From contig BTPG01000004.1 of the NCBI GenBank assembly GCA_036245525.1, forward strand, positions 48,514,323 to 48,578,322: 64,000 nucleotides of DNA, written 5' to 3'. This DNA comes from Semisulcospira habei (lineage: Eukaryota; Mollusca; Gastropoda; Semisulcospiridae). A program made the translations under genes and the position numbers. Positions within the stretch are counted from its first letter, which is position 1, and each line of letters opens with the position of its first letter. Below the pieces are notes generated by a model, which saw nothing but the letters and a program-made list of their open reading frames with translations, was not told the origin of the DNA and made no database searches. Shown here one piece after another: positions 42,809-54,755 of this stretch.

Positions 42809-45512
42809 AGAACAATGAACAATGAACCTTTATTTTCCAACGGTAGAAGTTATTGGTAACAGGACCAGTTTTCAAACTTGCCGTTGCTACATCTACTACA
42901 TAAATGACATAGACATGTAAACATACACATACCACACACTGACGCATGTATGCACTCGCTCACGCACGCACGCCCGCACATACGCACGCACACGCACGCT
43001 CACACACACACACAAACACAAACTTGCACACGCACGCACTTAGACACACACGCACACATATACACACACGCTCTCGGACACGCACTCACAGACATTCTCA
43101 CACACACAAACATTCACACACCTGAACACACGCGCAAGTTATCCCTGTACTGTAATGATTAGATTACGTCAGAGATTCTAGGTGTTTGAAGAGGCTGACC
43201 CTAAATGAGGTGAGCGTCTTTGCGTTTCTGATTTCTGCAGGAATAGAATTCCAGAATGAACTTCCCGAAAATGACAAACTGGTTTTGAATAAATCAATAC
43301 GCGGCAGGGGTACTTTGAAATGGTGTCCATGTCTAGATGCTACAGATATCCGTTCTGAGAAAAAAGAACTCAAGTACAGTGGACATGACTGCTTGTACAG
43401 CTTGTACATCAATACACCTTTATTGAACTGAAAGTGATGGGATAGAGGGAGCATTTTTAAAGTTTTAAGCTTTTCGTCAGTTGATAGTTCGGGATCGGGA
43501 AATATAAACTTAGCAGCTCTCCTATGTAGGGAGTTCAGCCTCTTCAAATGTACATCACTAGAACCATCCCACACTGTTGATGCATAGTCTATGTGCGATT
43601 TGACATGAGCATTGTAGAAAAGAAGACGCGCATCTGTGTCAGTAATTGTTTTCAATTTTGACAACATATACAGGCCGCTGGAAACCCTTTTGCACACATT
43701 ATTAATATGCAGTTGCCATTTAAGCTGATCATCTATAGTGACCCCTAAGAGGCGGTCGTGTGATACTTGCTCAATTGGGCTGTCGTTTATACACAGACAT
43801 TAAGAGAGAGCGGGCATAGCTGGTGCTTTTGACGTGTGGTTATAACCATACATTCTGTTTTTGACGGATTCAGGGACATGGAGTTGGAATGACACCAGTC
43901 GGTGACCTCATGCAGGCTTTCCTGCAGACGCGTGCTAATTGCAGCTACATCTTTGTGAGGAGTATGTAGTGTGCAGTCGTCAGCAAACATGTCACAAGAA
44001 ATATCCTAGCAACTAATATGCAGTGGAAGGTCATTGATAAATATGCAGAACAGCAATGGCCCGAGGACAGAGCCCTGAGGCACTCCACTTTTGACGAGAC
44101 CATACGAGGAGTAGGATCCATTTAACAGTACTCTTTGCTTCCTTCCGCTTAAATATGAAGTAAACAATGAGACAGCACCTCCATTGCAGAGATATGCTTG
44201 ATGTTTTGACAAAAGAATGTTATGATTTACAAGGTCAAAAGCTTTCTTAAAATCAATAAAGATCGACCCAGTTATTTGGGAGTTATTTATGGATGCTAGC
44301 CACGCATCAATAAGTCTTGTCAGTGCCGTGTGGCAAGAATGCTTGGGGCGAAAGCCGGACTGAAATACGTGCAAAAGACTGCGACTCTCCAAATATTGAT
44401 AAAGGTGTTTGTGCACGTGTCTTTCAAGAGGTTTGGAAAGGCTGGATAATATTGAAATGGGTCTATAGTTATTAACATCCGACAGATCTTTTGACTTAGG
44501 CAAAGGGATAACCTTGGCTTTCTTCAGTTCTGATGGAAACATATTTTGTTGGATACATAAGTTATAAATATACGTTAACGATTCTACTGTATAGGGAAAG
44601 GACAGTTTCAGTATTTTAGGGCTGATCTCGTCAGGTCCCGATGACTTTTTGTTTTTCAGTGACCCGATCAGTTTTCCTACTTCATACACTGCTAGAGGCG
44701 GTATAGAGAATGGGGGTTTGTCCTTAGTCTTCTGCTTACAAAAGTTAAGTAGGGCCTCCGGGCATGTGTAAGACGCGTTACCGCTTGAGGGTATGATTGA
44801 CTCGGCAACAGACAGAAAATGTTTATTAAAAGTTTCTGCAGTAATACTAGAAGGAATGGCTGACGATTTCTTGCTGTTACCTCGGGTGACGAGATTAACC
44901 GCGCGCCAGAGTGCGGCAGTATCTCTGTCTTCTTTAATCATTCGTTCAAAGAGAGACTTTTGAGCCCTGCGTACCATAGACTTGACACGGTTACGTTGTT
45001 TTTTGTATTCGCTAAATAGCTTGTGTCTCCTTAAGTCATTTCTCAATCTCATAGCTTCGATTATTTCTTGGTTTAGCCAAGGCAGTAACGTGTGGTTTTT
45101 TTACCCGCTTTTGCCGCAAAGGGGCGTGTTTGTTAAGTACTCTTGTAAAGAGTCCATACCAAACAGCCAGAGCCTTTTCAGGGTCAGTTTCATTATTAAC
45201 GACATTAAATGGTGTTTGATCAAGGTCTGCTAGAAAAGCAGACTGATTAAACTGTTTAAATGAGCGATACGTTATAGTTGTGTGCCCGTTCTTACGATGC
45301 ACTGGCAGTTTTGTTGACCATGAACACACAGTAGGAAAGTGATCACTGATGCTGAGGTCAGGAACACTAACATTGAATACACTAAGGGGACGGTTGGTGT
45401 AAATGTGATCAATGAGTGTTGCGGTTGTTTTTGTGATCCTAGTAGGGGCCGAAACTAACTGTTCTAAGCCTGTTTGTGTGGTGATGCAATCCCATGCGGT
45501 ATGGGGCTTCAA
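42809..45512 (-). mobile_element. LINE 2 (CR1/L2-type), 5'-truncated
   Basis: From high to low coordinates: the end of the endonuclease, linker, nearly complete reverse transcriptase, a (CA)n-rich 3' UTR (43130-42930) and a tail of ATTGTTC repeats after AAAATAAAG (42829-42809). The start at 45512 falls inside the endonuclease (KPHTAWDC), typical 5' truncation from incomplete target-primed reverse transcription. The related 3' UTR at 30.9 kb shows the same family or a close sister. Confidence 0.9.
43164..45512 (-). pseudogene. LINE endonuclease end and reverse transcriptase, three broken frames
   Basis: 45512-45036: TLIDHIYTNRPLSVFNVSVP and DLSISDHF (endonuclease tail with the catalytic SDH), plus linker. 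45052-44006 (348 codons): NNYRPISILSSLSKPLERHV, FQSGFRPKHSCHTALTRLID, FIDFKKAFDLVNH (first catalytic Asp) and SGVPQGSVLGPLLFCIFIND. 43990-43787: FADDCTLHTPHKD (catalytic pair). 43697-43164: SHIDYASTVWDGSSDVHLKR and the C-terminus. Only a few disruptions separate the parts, so it is younger or better preserved than LINE 1. Confidence 0.92.
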
Positions 45513-46137
45513 CAGAAAGAGTTGGAAGAAAGAACCAAAGTGAGCCGCTACTAATGCATGTATATAAACCTGCCTCTACCATGGAAAGGGGTTGACTGGC
45601 AGACTTCAAACCAGCCCAGTCTAATGAATGGTACTTTCACTTCCAAAGTCAAACACTTTCAAACACTTTTAAAAACAATGCACACACATTCCAGGACATA
45701 GACGACAGCTGAAGAAAGCAGTGACTGATCAGCCTGCCACCTTTTCAAGCTCAAAGGGGACACTAAACATGAGCCAAAATAAATTATCCTGTTGCTGCAG
45801 TTGGCACTGGAGCTGAAAGCTATTGCCTGAGGCACTGCCACACTCTATGGACACCCCTGCATTGTTTTCCTGACATGTCTTGCCAACTCATAAATCTACA
45901 TCTGGGCTTATGGCATGAAGTGTTCAGGTGTTCAGTGATACTGTGAGCAGTCCTGGGAACCGATGACTACAGATTATGACACTGGCACTGCACATCGCTT
46001 TTGTTTAGCTGTGTGGCGTCACAAACCTGCTGAAAACACCTAGCTTGACTAGATTGAAAGGCATTTTGGTACATTTTGACCCAGAAGAACACATGGGAGG
46101 TAGCACTTTCACAGCAGAACACTTTTCTCAACTTTAT
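45513..46137. other. unassigned intergenic or intronic stretch
   Basis: No coding motif, inverted end or RNA gene recognised. Confidence 0.4.
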
Positions 46138-46321
46138 TTAACCCTTTTCATCCTCATAAACTACTGCTTGAAATTACTGTTGTCTATGATAGTTCAAGGG
46201 TGGTGCCAGAATAGCTATTCTGGTACCGCCCTTGAAATAAATGTTTGATCTATCTCCTAATCTGTTATCATAGGACAATAAGCAAATTTTAAAAAATCAA
46301 CATCAGGATGTAATGGATTAA
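46138..46321. mobile_element. TTAA foldback MITE, family III, intact ends
   Basis: It is bounded by TTAACCCTTTTCATCC and GGATGTAATGGATTAA, 184 bp. The arms GATAGTTCAAGGGTGGTGCC and GGTACCGCCCTTGAA pair; the GGCGCC centre is lost from both. Confidence 0.85.
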
Positions 46322-46344
46322 ACACTTGCGACTGCTAATGTGTT

Positions 46345-46902
46345 TTGTTTGAAATCGCCAACAAGATGAGTAATCCGACTAAACTGATTGACAGCCGGAG
46401 GAGTGTTTCGCGGCCCTGTGACAGTGAACAGCTTCCACCGGAGACAAACCTATATACTTTCAGTATTCACTGTATCTGTCACAGGGCCCTTCATGCATGT
46501 GTGTCCTTCATGTGGAGGAGGCCCTCGAGGGTTCAGTGTCAATGTAGTTCAACTGCCACGCTGAGCATCTTCACCACTGAAGTGGAATGTGGCAACAGGC
46601 TTTCATTTCATATTAAATCTGCGCTTACTGACCCTCAATACAAGTATGTACATGCCATTCTTAATCATTTGGTGTTTAGTGTAAAGCGAGGTATGTGCAC
46701 AGTAAGAGGGAGAGATATCAGGTGGGGGTTTGGGCTGGCATCTACAGTTGGTCAGATATTTTTGATATTGTTTTGGTATGCAAACCCCCCCCCCCCTCCT
46801 TTTGCGAAATATCTATGTGACCGGGTTGTGGTACAAGAAATTGATTTGGTTGACAGGCCACAGAGGCATGTGACGGAGGAGTCAACAAAGAGGTCGCTAT
46901 GA
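46345..46902 (+). other. 185-codon open frame, doubtful
   Basis: Cys-rich in the middle (SIHCICHRALHACVSFMW) and crossing a short C run read as Pro. No domain is recognised, and I see no splice or codon evidence for it. Listed only because it is the longest open stretch in this interval. Confidence 0.2.
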
Positions 46903-47876
46903 CATTTGTTTATTGTACCAAGTACTAAAAGCAGTGCCTAAAAACAACAAAAACAAAACATTAAATTTACAGTTCACAAAATCAATTACATAAACCAAAC
47001 TTAAACACAAATACTCACACCTATCAGACAAGGTGGCTAAACAAATCTTCACAATGTGCTAACATGACATCAGCTGCATCTCAACACACACATACATCCA
47101 AAATCAAGAAATAAACGTTTCTTGCATGAGGTCATTCGCATAATTATGCCAATGTCCCACAATTGCATTAATCCTATCGCTAATCGTTAAACAAAGAAAC
47201 AAGCATCCATAACCACATGTAAACAAACAGAAGGCCCAAATCACAACAAAAAAGCGATGTTGCAACACGAACATCAGATCCGAACACAAGACATGTACCT
47301 CAACCGAACACCAACATGTACATTTTAACAGGAAAACAAAACACGTATCTGGTACGTCAACACATCTTCAGTGCTACAAACATGACATCCAAACACCAAA
47401 TTACAAACATGAGACAAAGCAACTTCCCCTGGAATCCACAGTACAACAACCAACATAACAAGATACTCACATCACCAGTACTCAGACAAAGAAACAGTCG
47501 CAAACATATACAACAAATAAACATCAGCTTGGTTGATCAGCATCACACAATGGAGGGGGGGGGGGGGTAGACAACAAACAATATGCACAAAACAAAGAAC
47601 ACATCAATCAGAATACAAACCATAAACTAAGAATAAGAGCAATGATTTTGCATAATAAAATCTGACCTGACTATATCCGCCAAACTACAGGCTTTCAGCT
47701 AAGTGCATCAAACTCAATAGTCATAAGCCAACATGGCAGACACAAAGGAGCCATCAACATGAAAACGATCTCATCAATGATCAAGGCAGTATTAGCAAAG
47801 TACATCATCAACAGAGCTTTCAATCCCATGTAAGCTCAGACATGAGATAAAACCAACACAACGAAATGCATAAAAT
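46903..47876. other. G-poor + strand stretch without recognised gene
   Basis: About 900 bases strongly biased to A and C on + with very few G. It has a G run at 47560-47573 and no gene or repeat family that I recognise. Confidence 0.5.
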
Positions 47877-48120
47877 ATGCATGTTTCTTTAAAAGGTATT
47901 TTTTCGAAAAATACTTACCGATGACATGACCTTATGGGAGGTGTCTACTACTTACGCAATTCTAGCCTAAGAGCTCGTTGTGTTACCACACAACCCGGGA
48001 GGCACTCGGGGAACCCCGAGGGGGCCGAGAGTTATCTCCCGATACTTCCCATCCGGGACAGAGTACCCATAGTCCGTCAGTCAGTCTACTTAGCTTACCG
48101 GCGGCAAGCGGGGCAGGTGG
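47877..48120 (-). repeat. right inverted terminal repeat of element B (type-A end)
   Basis: The outer part AAAGGTATTTTTCGAAAAAT with TTACCGATGACATGACC is followed by about 190 bases shared inverted with 53540-53715. Confidence 0.78.
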
Positions 48121-48125
48121 GAGGG

Positions 48126-48233
48126 TCGTCCGAGTCATGTCATCGGTAAGTATTTTTCGAAAAAATACCTTTTAAAGAAAAATGCATTTGTTTCTTCAAA
48201 AACATTACCGATGACATGACCTTAAGGGAGAAT
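48126..48233. repeat. internal complementary region of element B
   Basis: GTCATGTCATCGGTAAGTAT...CTTTTAAAGAAAAATGCAT is the complement of the type-A outer end. It is followed at once by TTTGTTTCTTCAAAAACATT ACCGATGACATGACC, equal to the type-B outer end inverted. The junction TGCAT/TTTG is where a circular intermediate would join its ends. Confidence 0.78.
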
Positions 48234-50799
48234 GGCGAAAAGGAGGAGGGTGCCGCGCTCTAGCACACCTAAGGCCCCAAGGGCCGTCCTCCCAACCGCA
48301 AACTCCCGACGACTCTATGTAGGTGTAAGCGACGGCGCTGAAGCGCCAGGAGGGAGGAGTGCCCCCCCCCCCCCCCCCGGGAGGTCCCCCACCAGAGTGA
48401 GTAACCTCGCTAGGCTGACAGAACTCTGTGATCGAGAGCACCTGCGCGCCAGCCCTCCAGTAGCCACGATGAGGGCAGCCCAGTTCCTGACGGCTGTGGC
48501 GTTCGTGGCCCTGCACGTAGCTGATTGGACGTAATTAGCCTCTAAGCTCCTTGAGGGAGGGATCCTGGACTTCGGACCGTATGACTGAGCGACTGCCCTG
48601 TAGCTTCAGAGCTGCCGGGCACGGCCAAGAAGCGTGCCCGTCCGCCCGGACGGCTATGTCGTCGGTAGGTATAAGTGAGGCAAGCTCAGGCTATCCTGCC
48701 TAGTCTCCTGGGGATAAGTCTACCAGCTGGGGTCAGCAGGGTCGGTAGGGGAGAGGTGAAGGACGCCGTCCAAGAGCACAATGCCTCGCCAACTTCATCG
48801 TAGAGGCGTCAAGTTGGGGAAGCGGGCCATAGCGATGCTTCGACTGCTGCCCATGCGAAGACTCCAGCGTTGAGGGTCTGTCGCAAACTGCCAAGGCGCA
48901 GGGGTAGGCGCTCCAGCAAGGCGGAGCAATGACCATCGCGGCTGCATGAGGACCTAGTAGAAAGCGGGAAGCAGTAGCGGGGGGTCCGTGGCGAGCTGAG
49001 GGGAAAGAGGTTCAGGACCGGTACCAGGGAAAGGGGTGACCAACAGGACGAGAGGAGGATCCTTCCCAGGCTAGGTCAGAGCGTTGGCCTCTCGTCCAGG
49101 GGGGCTAAACCCCACGAAGGCGCGGGGAAAGCCAGAGATCCCACCTTGCGGCGAACAGGTCCACTAAGCCATCTCGCCAGCGCGCCGATCCTCCGAAGCA
49201 ACTGGTTCCATCGGAAAAAAGGCTGGCTCAGACCTCCCACGAGCAGACCTCCTAGTCCGTGTCAGATCCAAGCCGTTCACGCTCTTGTCCGCGAGGTCCG
49301 GAGGCTAGGCTGGACCTCGAGAAGAACCACGGAAGTAGGGGGCGTAGCTACAGCAGCCGGGCTGCGAGACGACCGACGGAGAGTAGAGCCGACTTCCGAG
49401 CAGTGGCTAGGCCCTTCCACCACGAGCACCGCCGCAGCAGTACCACCTGTCCAAACTCCGGCGTACCCCTGTGCGCCCAATGGGGATGTCGAGTAGGTTA
49501 GGCACCAGGGAGACGGCGCTGCGCTTTGGTTCCACAGTGTCCATGGGTAGGTTGAGGACCCCCGGTAAATCCAACGGAAACCGAAACAGGAGCGGAGACT
49601 CCATCAGCGGTGACTCCTCCTTCGCAGGTGAACCGAGGAACGTTGTGGAGGCCGAGTGCATGGGTAACTGGAGTCAAGGGTCGGCAGCTCCGGAAGAAGG
49701 CGCAGCCCAAGATCTGGAGGCGGAGCCGAGGACCACCTGCGCGGACCGCATCCCATCGCCATCTGGCACCAGCGTAAGCGAAACCAAGGTCCTAGCAGCC
49801 TCCTCCGGTCTGCTCCCCGAAGTGAAGTCCAGGAACTCCGAAGAACCTGGGTCAGCCGAGTCGTCAGCACAGGGGGTCCTTCCGCGGCCAGACGACCTGC
49901 CAGGGGCCAGGAGCCGTCCACTGGAGAACGAAGAGCAGGGTAAGGAGCTCCCCGATCCCACGCAGTGTAGGGTGTTACGGATGAGAGAGGTCATCTAGTC
50001 CAAGAAGAGTCAAGAGCGGATCCACAGCCAGTGGGGCAGGCAAACTCCTGAGACCTCCCGAGAACCGGTCCTGCCGAGGGAAGCCAACAGCTGACCACTC
50101 CAAGGAGGGCGAAGCAAGAAGCTCCGGGAACCGAGAGAAGAAGCGCAGGGTAGTCGAAGCGCCTGTCACGAAGTGCGGCAGCCGCGGCCAACTCCGAGCT
50201 GTATCCGAGAGGGCACCAGTGGAGACAGAAGCCGAAGTGCTCGCAGACCTGTTTACCACCCGTGTGAAGTCAGAACTCTTCCAACTGACTAAGTGTAATT
50301 TGGATCTCACGCGTAAAAGGTCACAAGCTAGTGAGTAGTCAGATCTCCAAAGGTGTATATAGTGTATAACTGTGTAGAAACGTGTACATGTAAGTGTAAC
50401 AGGTAAATAGGTCTGTGCTAGGCAAAGTAACGACAGCGTCCTCCCCGAGGATCCACCGGATGGGGGCGAGCGTCCAGAAGTGGAGCGACTGCAGCCAGGA
50501 GCCCTGGGACGGAGCACGAAGAAGGGGAAAGGGCTGAGTGAGGGGGAGAGGAAAGGGACGAACGGCAGCCGGACGCGAAGGGGACCGACGAGCGAGGCGA
50601 GACAGGATCCCTGGAGTGACGTGAAGAACGGCAACTCCTAAGCACGCCCGCAGTGGAGAGAGAGAGGAGTGTAGACGTAGAGTGTTGGAAGAGTGACCCC
50701 AACGATGGCGAACCGTAGCGGACGAGCATCCCATGGAGCGGAGCGGTGCCTCCTCACGTGTAGGAGTTCGAGAGATGAGATCCGATGTTAAGTGCCGAG
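48234..50799 (-). other. GC-rich interior of element B, left part
   Basis: No recognised enzyme motif. The longest minus-strand open frames (49975-50634, 219 codons, and 50339-50809, 156 codons) are Ser/Pro/Leu/Arg-rich and could be relics of a Gag-like ORF, which evolves fast in DIRS elements. On + a 175-codon frame (49471-49998) is equally featureless. None is supported by a domain. Confidence 0.4.
48361..48379 (+). repeat. poly-C tract
   Basis: A C run of about 17 bases in the interior of element B. Confidence 0.9.
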
Positions 50800-51722
50800 A
50801 GGATTCCAAATCGTGCCATGAAAGTGTACGCGTGCGTGAATGTCTCCGCGAACCGAGCTCTATGGCGAGGTGGGCTCGCTGCCGGCGAGGAGACTCCGCG
50901 TAGGAGCCAGCGGGCTTTCTAGGAGACGAGCGGGGATCGGCATTGGATCAAGGACGGATTGGCGCACGTCCCTCGGCACCGAACTCCGTGCCGGTGCTGG
51001 TCTTCTGTCTGTCATAAGGTTTGTTCTTGGTGCGTTCCCTCCTGGGAACGACCGCATCGATCAACCCACTCCGCGTACTGGAACGTTGCGACCGGCGTGG
51101 TGATCTCTCCACAAGATCGTCAAGGACTCGAGCGGTAAGAAACGGAGAGTGGAACCTCTGTCTAGCCGGCTGGTCACCAACAGGACTCTGTAACCACTAG
51201 CAGCCGGCTCAGTGTGTCTCCCGACGAGCAGCGCTGTCCTGGTGGAGCCCCCTCCAGGGAGCGAGGGCGGTGCCAGCATACCCGCTCCGAGCGCGATACC
51301 CTGCGCTACGTCGTCGGCCGCCTGGACAGCTTCCCAGCTGACCTTGAGCGGAGTGTGGGTTCCGTACTGTGCGCCCAGCGGATTCCATTTGTGCCGAGAC
51401 GATGCATGCGTGCGAGAATGTCTCCGCGAACCGAGCTCTATGGCGAGGTGGGCTCGCTGCCGGCGAGGAGACTCCGTGTAGGGGCCAGCGGGCTTTCTAG
51501 GAGACGAGTGGGGATCGGCATTGGATCAAGGACGGATTGGCGCACGTCCCTCGGCACCAAGCTCCGTGCCGGTGCTGGTTTCTGTCTGTCATAATGTTTG
51601 GTCCTGGTGCGTTCCCTCCTGGGAACGACCGCATCGATCAACCCACTCTGCACACTATACTGACGCGTCCGGCATGGTGATCTCTCCGTCATCTCGTCGG
51701 AACTCGAGCGATCGTAGTACCG
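50800..51722. repeat. two-unit tandem duplication (578-base spacing) in element B
   Basis: About 350 bases starting before ATGTCTCCGCGAACCGAGCT (50840 and 51418) recur, including GGCATTGGATCAAGGACGGA and CCTGGGAACGACCGCATCGA, with only scattered differences. A 230-base unique spacer lies between (about 51160-51378). Confidence 0.9.
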
Positions 51723-53535
51723 AGAACAGCAGCCGGTATTTCAGCAGGTCTGGAACCAGTCACAGGTGCCGGGCGAACTCGCCAAAGGAAGTCCCAAAGT
51801 AGCGCCCAGCGCCGTTCAGGTCAAGTGGAGCAGACGTCACACCAACGTTCGGAGGTACATCCGGCACATGGTAGACAGACCTTGTGCGAGTCCGACGGTC
51901 ACTGGAATCCTCCATGTAGTGTGCAGGTCGTCCAGAGGCCACTGCAACATATAAAAACCGAAGGCACGCGGGCGTGGGCCTGAGGGACCCTGCCCTGGTA
52001 AGGTTAACCTTCGCAACACATCATGCACAACAAACTCAAGCATGTCATGACAAGTATAGGCCTGAAGCAAGCGGCAGGCACAGTAACCTTTGTCGGAGCG
52101 GTGCCCTCCGCTGAACACCGGCGCTGTACCATAGCGACGGGCCTCCAGGTGCAGCTTTGATCGTAGATTTATGTTGCCTAAATAGGCCATTAATCTCCTT
52201 TCAACCGTAATTTGTATTCACATGCACAAGCCTTAGTCAAGGAGGAATTTAACCAAAGAGCATATACTAAAGTGTTCAGGAGACATAGGGCTGTCTTAGC
52301 ACTCTGTTCCCGTCAGGTAGGTTCGGGTTGGGATGAGGTCACTGGCGCCGGCCCTTAGCTGCCTTGGCGACGGGCTCCACCCGTCCCAAATCAATGTCCA
52401 TTTTGTAGCTCTGTTCCTGTAACTTGCGGAACGAGGGCGTACATGAATGTGAGCAGCACCTGTGGTGGCAAGAATTTTTTTTTTGTGTGTGTGTGTGCTG
52501 TTTATGATTTTCTTCTATTACAGCCACAAAAAGGTCATCTTGAACCTTATCAAACGGCAGCAAGGAGTGGCGACCAGTGGCCCTGCGCTCAAGTGGGCAT
52601 AACACATGACATCCAAGAACAGAAACATGTGATGCCAAGTATAAAAGTGCACAAGTATGTTCACCCACCAGCCAAATTGTGTACCTAATAGGCCCCCGTG
52701 TATGGTAAACAGGTCTGCATTACGCATAACAACAGGCATTACGTGACCGACACAGTACCGAAGTAAGCGTCGGCTCTCGCCACACTCACCAACGTAATGC
52801 GTCAAGGAATGGCTGGAGCATAACACATTCCCCGAACCCCACAAGGTACCAAAGAGTAGGTAAGGAACAAGTGAGTAGGTAAGCGCCAGAAATATGGTTA
52901 GACTTAACTTTCACCGATCTTTCACACCACTCCCATTCCATTAAAGGTTTTAACCGCGAGGAAAAGGTGCTCTGCATCGCTAGACGCCATCTTGGAAAAC
53001 GAAGCTGACCACCTGTGGATCTGAGCCGTTTAAGAATGACCGTTCCAGATTAAAACGTCTCATTCCTTTCCTCACGCGTAAATGCCCTCTTTTGAGAAAG
53101 GGAGATTTTGACCCTGTTAAATAATAATGCCACACCAACACGGAAGGAGAGAGGGAACGGGCGCGAGGCCCGCCAAGTAAAAGTCAAGAATCTTGGCGCA
53201 AAGCAACAGCGCCGAAGAAGACCGCCTACGTGCCCGCTCAACCAGTGCCCAGCGCGGGGACCGGCCGAGGGCCAACCCAACTACCTTACCTTTTCCCGGA
53301 GCGGGACCGGGGAAGGGGGGAGAAAAATCTCAACCAAGGCACGCGCGGCGAAGTCACAGCGAAGCGTAAAGCACAGCCCAGGCAACAAGCAGCCAAGCGG
53401 CAGCTGCCAACGAAGAGGGGACACCAGAGCCACGCAAGGCACAGGGAGGACGGACGAAGAAGAAGTCAAGCGAAGAACCAAGGCCGTCGACGACCGGCGA
53501 ACCGGTCGAAAATCCCAAGTCCGTAGGCTAGAGCA
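51723..53535. other. interior of element B, right part
   Basis: No recognised domain. A basic Arg/Lys-rich open frame (53108-53683, +) runs into the inverted repeat and is probably accidental. The 52000-53060 part is AT-richer and may be a separate insertion; no ends were found. Confidence 0.4.
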
Positions 53536-53539
53536 AACA

Positions 53540-53751
53540 CGTCTGAACAGCGTAAGCCTAAGTAGACTGACTGACGGACTATGGGTACTCTGTCCCAGAT
53601 GGGAGTATCCGGAGATAACTCTCGGCCCCCTCGGGGTTCCCCGAGTGCCTCCCGGGTTGTGTGGTAACACAACGAGCTCTTAGGCTAGAATTGCATAAGT
53701 AGTAGACACCTCCCATAAGGTCATGTCATCGGTAATGTTTTTGAAGAAACA
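53540..53751 (-). repeat. left inverted terminal repeat of element B (type-B end)
   Basis: Complement of 47934-48120, ending outward in GTCATCGGTAATGTTTTTGA then AGAAACAAA at 53751. Confidence 0.8.
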
Positions 53752-54750
53752 AAAACCTAATTACAAGTGTACTTACAGAGGCAAAACTCAGCACAGGGGT
53801 TCTTCACATATTCAGTCTTGCAGTTCAAAATTCGCGCACAAAAATGGAGGCTCACATGGCACAAGTGGTCTGTGCCTGGCTCAGAGGTGAATGAATGCTA
53901 CGCTGCATGCGGGGCTTTATGTAGGGCGCGCGTGGGCCGCAAAGAAAGCATCACCCCTCCACTTACAGAACTCGGTGCTGTTGGAACAAAAATGCTGGAA
54001 TTTGTGTTTCCCCACACTCAGTTTTCTGACCATAGCTCTGATACCATAGGACCTAGTGCGGTTTGTTACTAACGAAAGAGCCGCAAATGTAGTTTCACTA
54101 GTATCAAACATTGATTCGATTAAAGACGGCTAGAATTAATTATGAATTTTTTAAGTACTTTTCTCCAGGGGTCTGGTCGGTGTAAAATGTGCAAACTCCC
54201 CAAATAAAGTTTAACCCAAAATCGATCGGACTAGAAATAAATTGGAAAATGAAAGTGACTATCATGCTGAATCTTATGGATCTTGGTTTAAAACAATCGG
54301 TACAGGCATTGAGGAGATATTCAACTTAGAATGCCTCATCACAAACACAAGCTATCATCGCCATTGTAGGCACCGGATGCTAGAACAAAGCCACGAGGCG
54401 GCCGACGCGGTTGCGTCCGCTGAATAGACACTGAATACCTAGTGGTCTAGAAGTAAGCCGGAGGGGTCGGACTAACACAGGCATCAATGAAAACAATACC
54501 TTGCGAGACCTTACATTGAAGGAAAACCACTGAATGATAACACACACCACTTTTGCAAACAAAGTCGTGATGCAACAAACAAAATTACATCAGATGGGTT
54601 ATGAGAGCCGGGTGTACCCGGTCACATCTCAGCCCACCGAAAAGTGCCAGCGTCCGCGCTGGCGAACAAAAAACCCCAGAAACATCAGGCTGTATGAACC
54701 TGAGGTTAATGAACAACACAAAATCCTTTACCCTCCTTTGTCAACATATT
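53752..54750. other. unassigned stretch left of LTR element 2
   Basis: Several short open frames on +. That of 54534-54755 (PVTSQPTEKCQRPRWRTKN and IRLYEPEVNEQHK) would continue past the insertion site: removing LTR element 2 with one ATGAT extends the frame by about 20 codons into 60725-60790. No family is recognised. Confidence 0.35.
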
Positions 54751-54755
54751 ATGAT

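Larger units (their letters stand above)
47877..53751 (-). mobile_element. DIRS-like element B with inverted ends and ICR, no recognisable enzymes
   Basis: About 200 bases at each end are inverted copies (47930-48120 against 53540-53715, sharing CTAAGAGCTCGTTGTGTTAC, CACTCGGGGAACCCCGAGGG and the CATAGTCCGTCAGTCAGTCT block). The two outermost ends differ: type A (GGTATTTTTCGAAAAATACT) on the left, type B (TTTGTTTCTTCAAAAACATT as complement) on the right. An internal segment at 48126-48233 joins the complements of both. This inverted-repeat plus ICR plan is known only for DIRS-type elements. No RT, RNase H or recombinase motif is seen in the 5.3-kb interior, so it should be non-autonomous. Confidence 0.75.

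Noticed and set aside
43164..45512. LINE as a bacterial-type group II intron RT
   Set aside because: An AP-type endonuclease tail (SDH), Jockey-superfamily RT blocks and short tandem 3' tail fit a non-LTR retrotransposon.
49471..49998. 175-codon plus ORF in element B as a gene
   Set aside because: No domain; the same interval is open on minus (219 codons), typical of GC-rich non-coding sequence.
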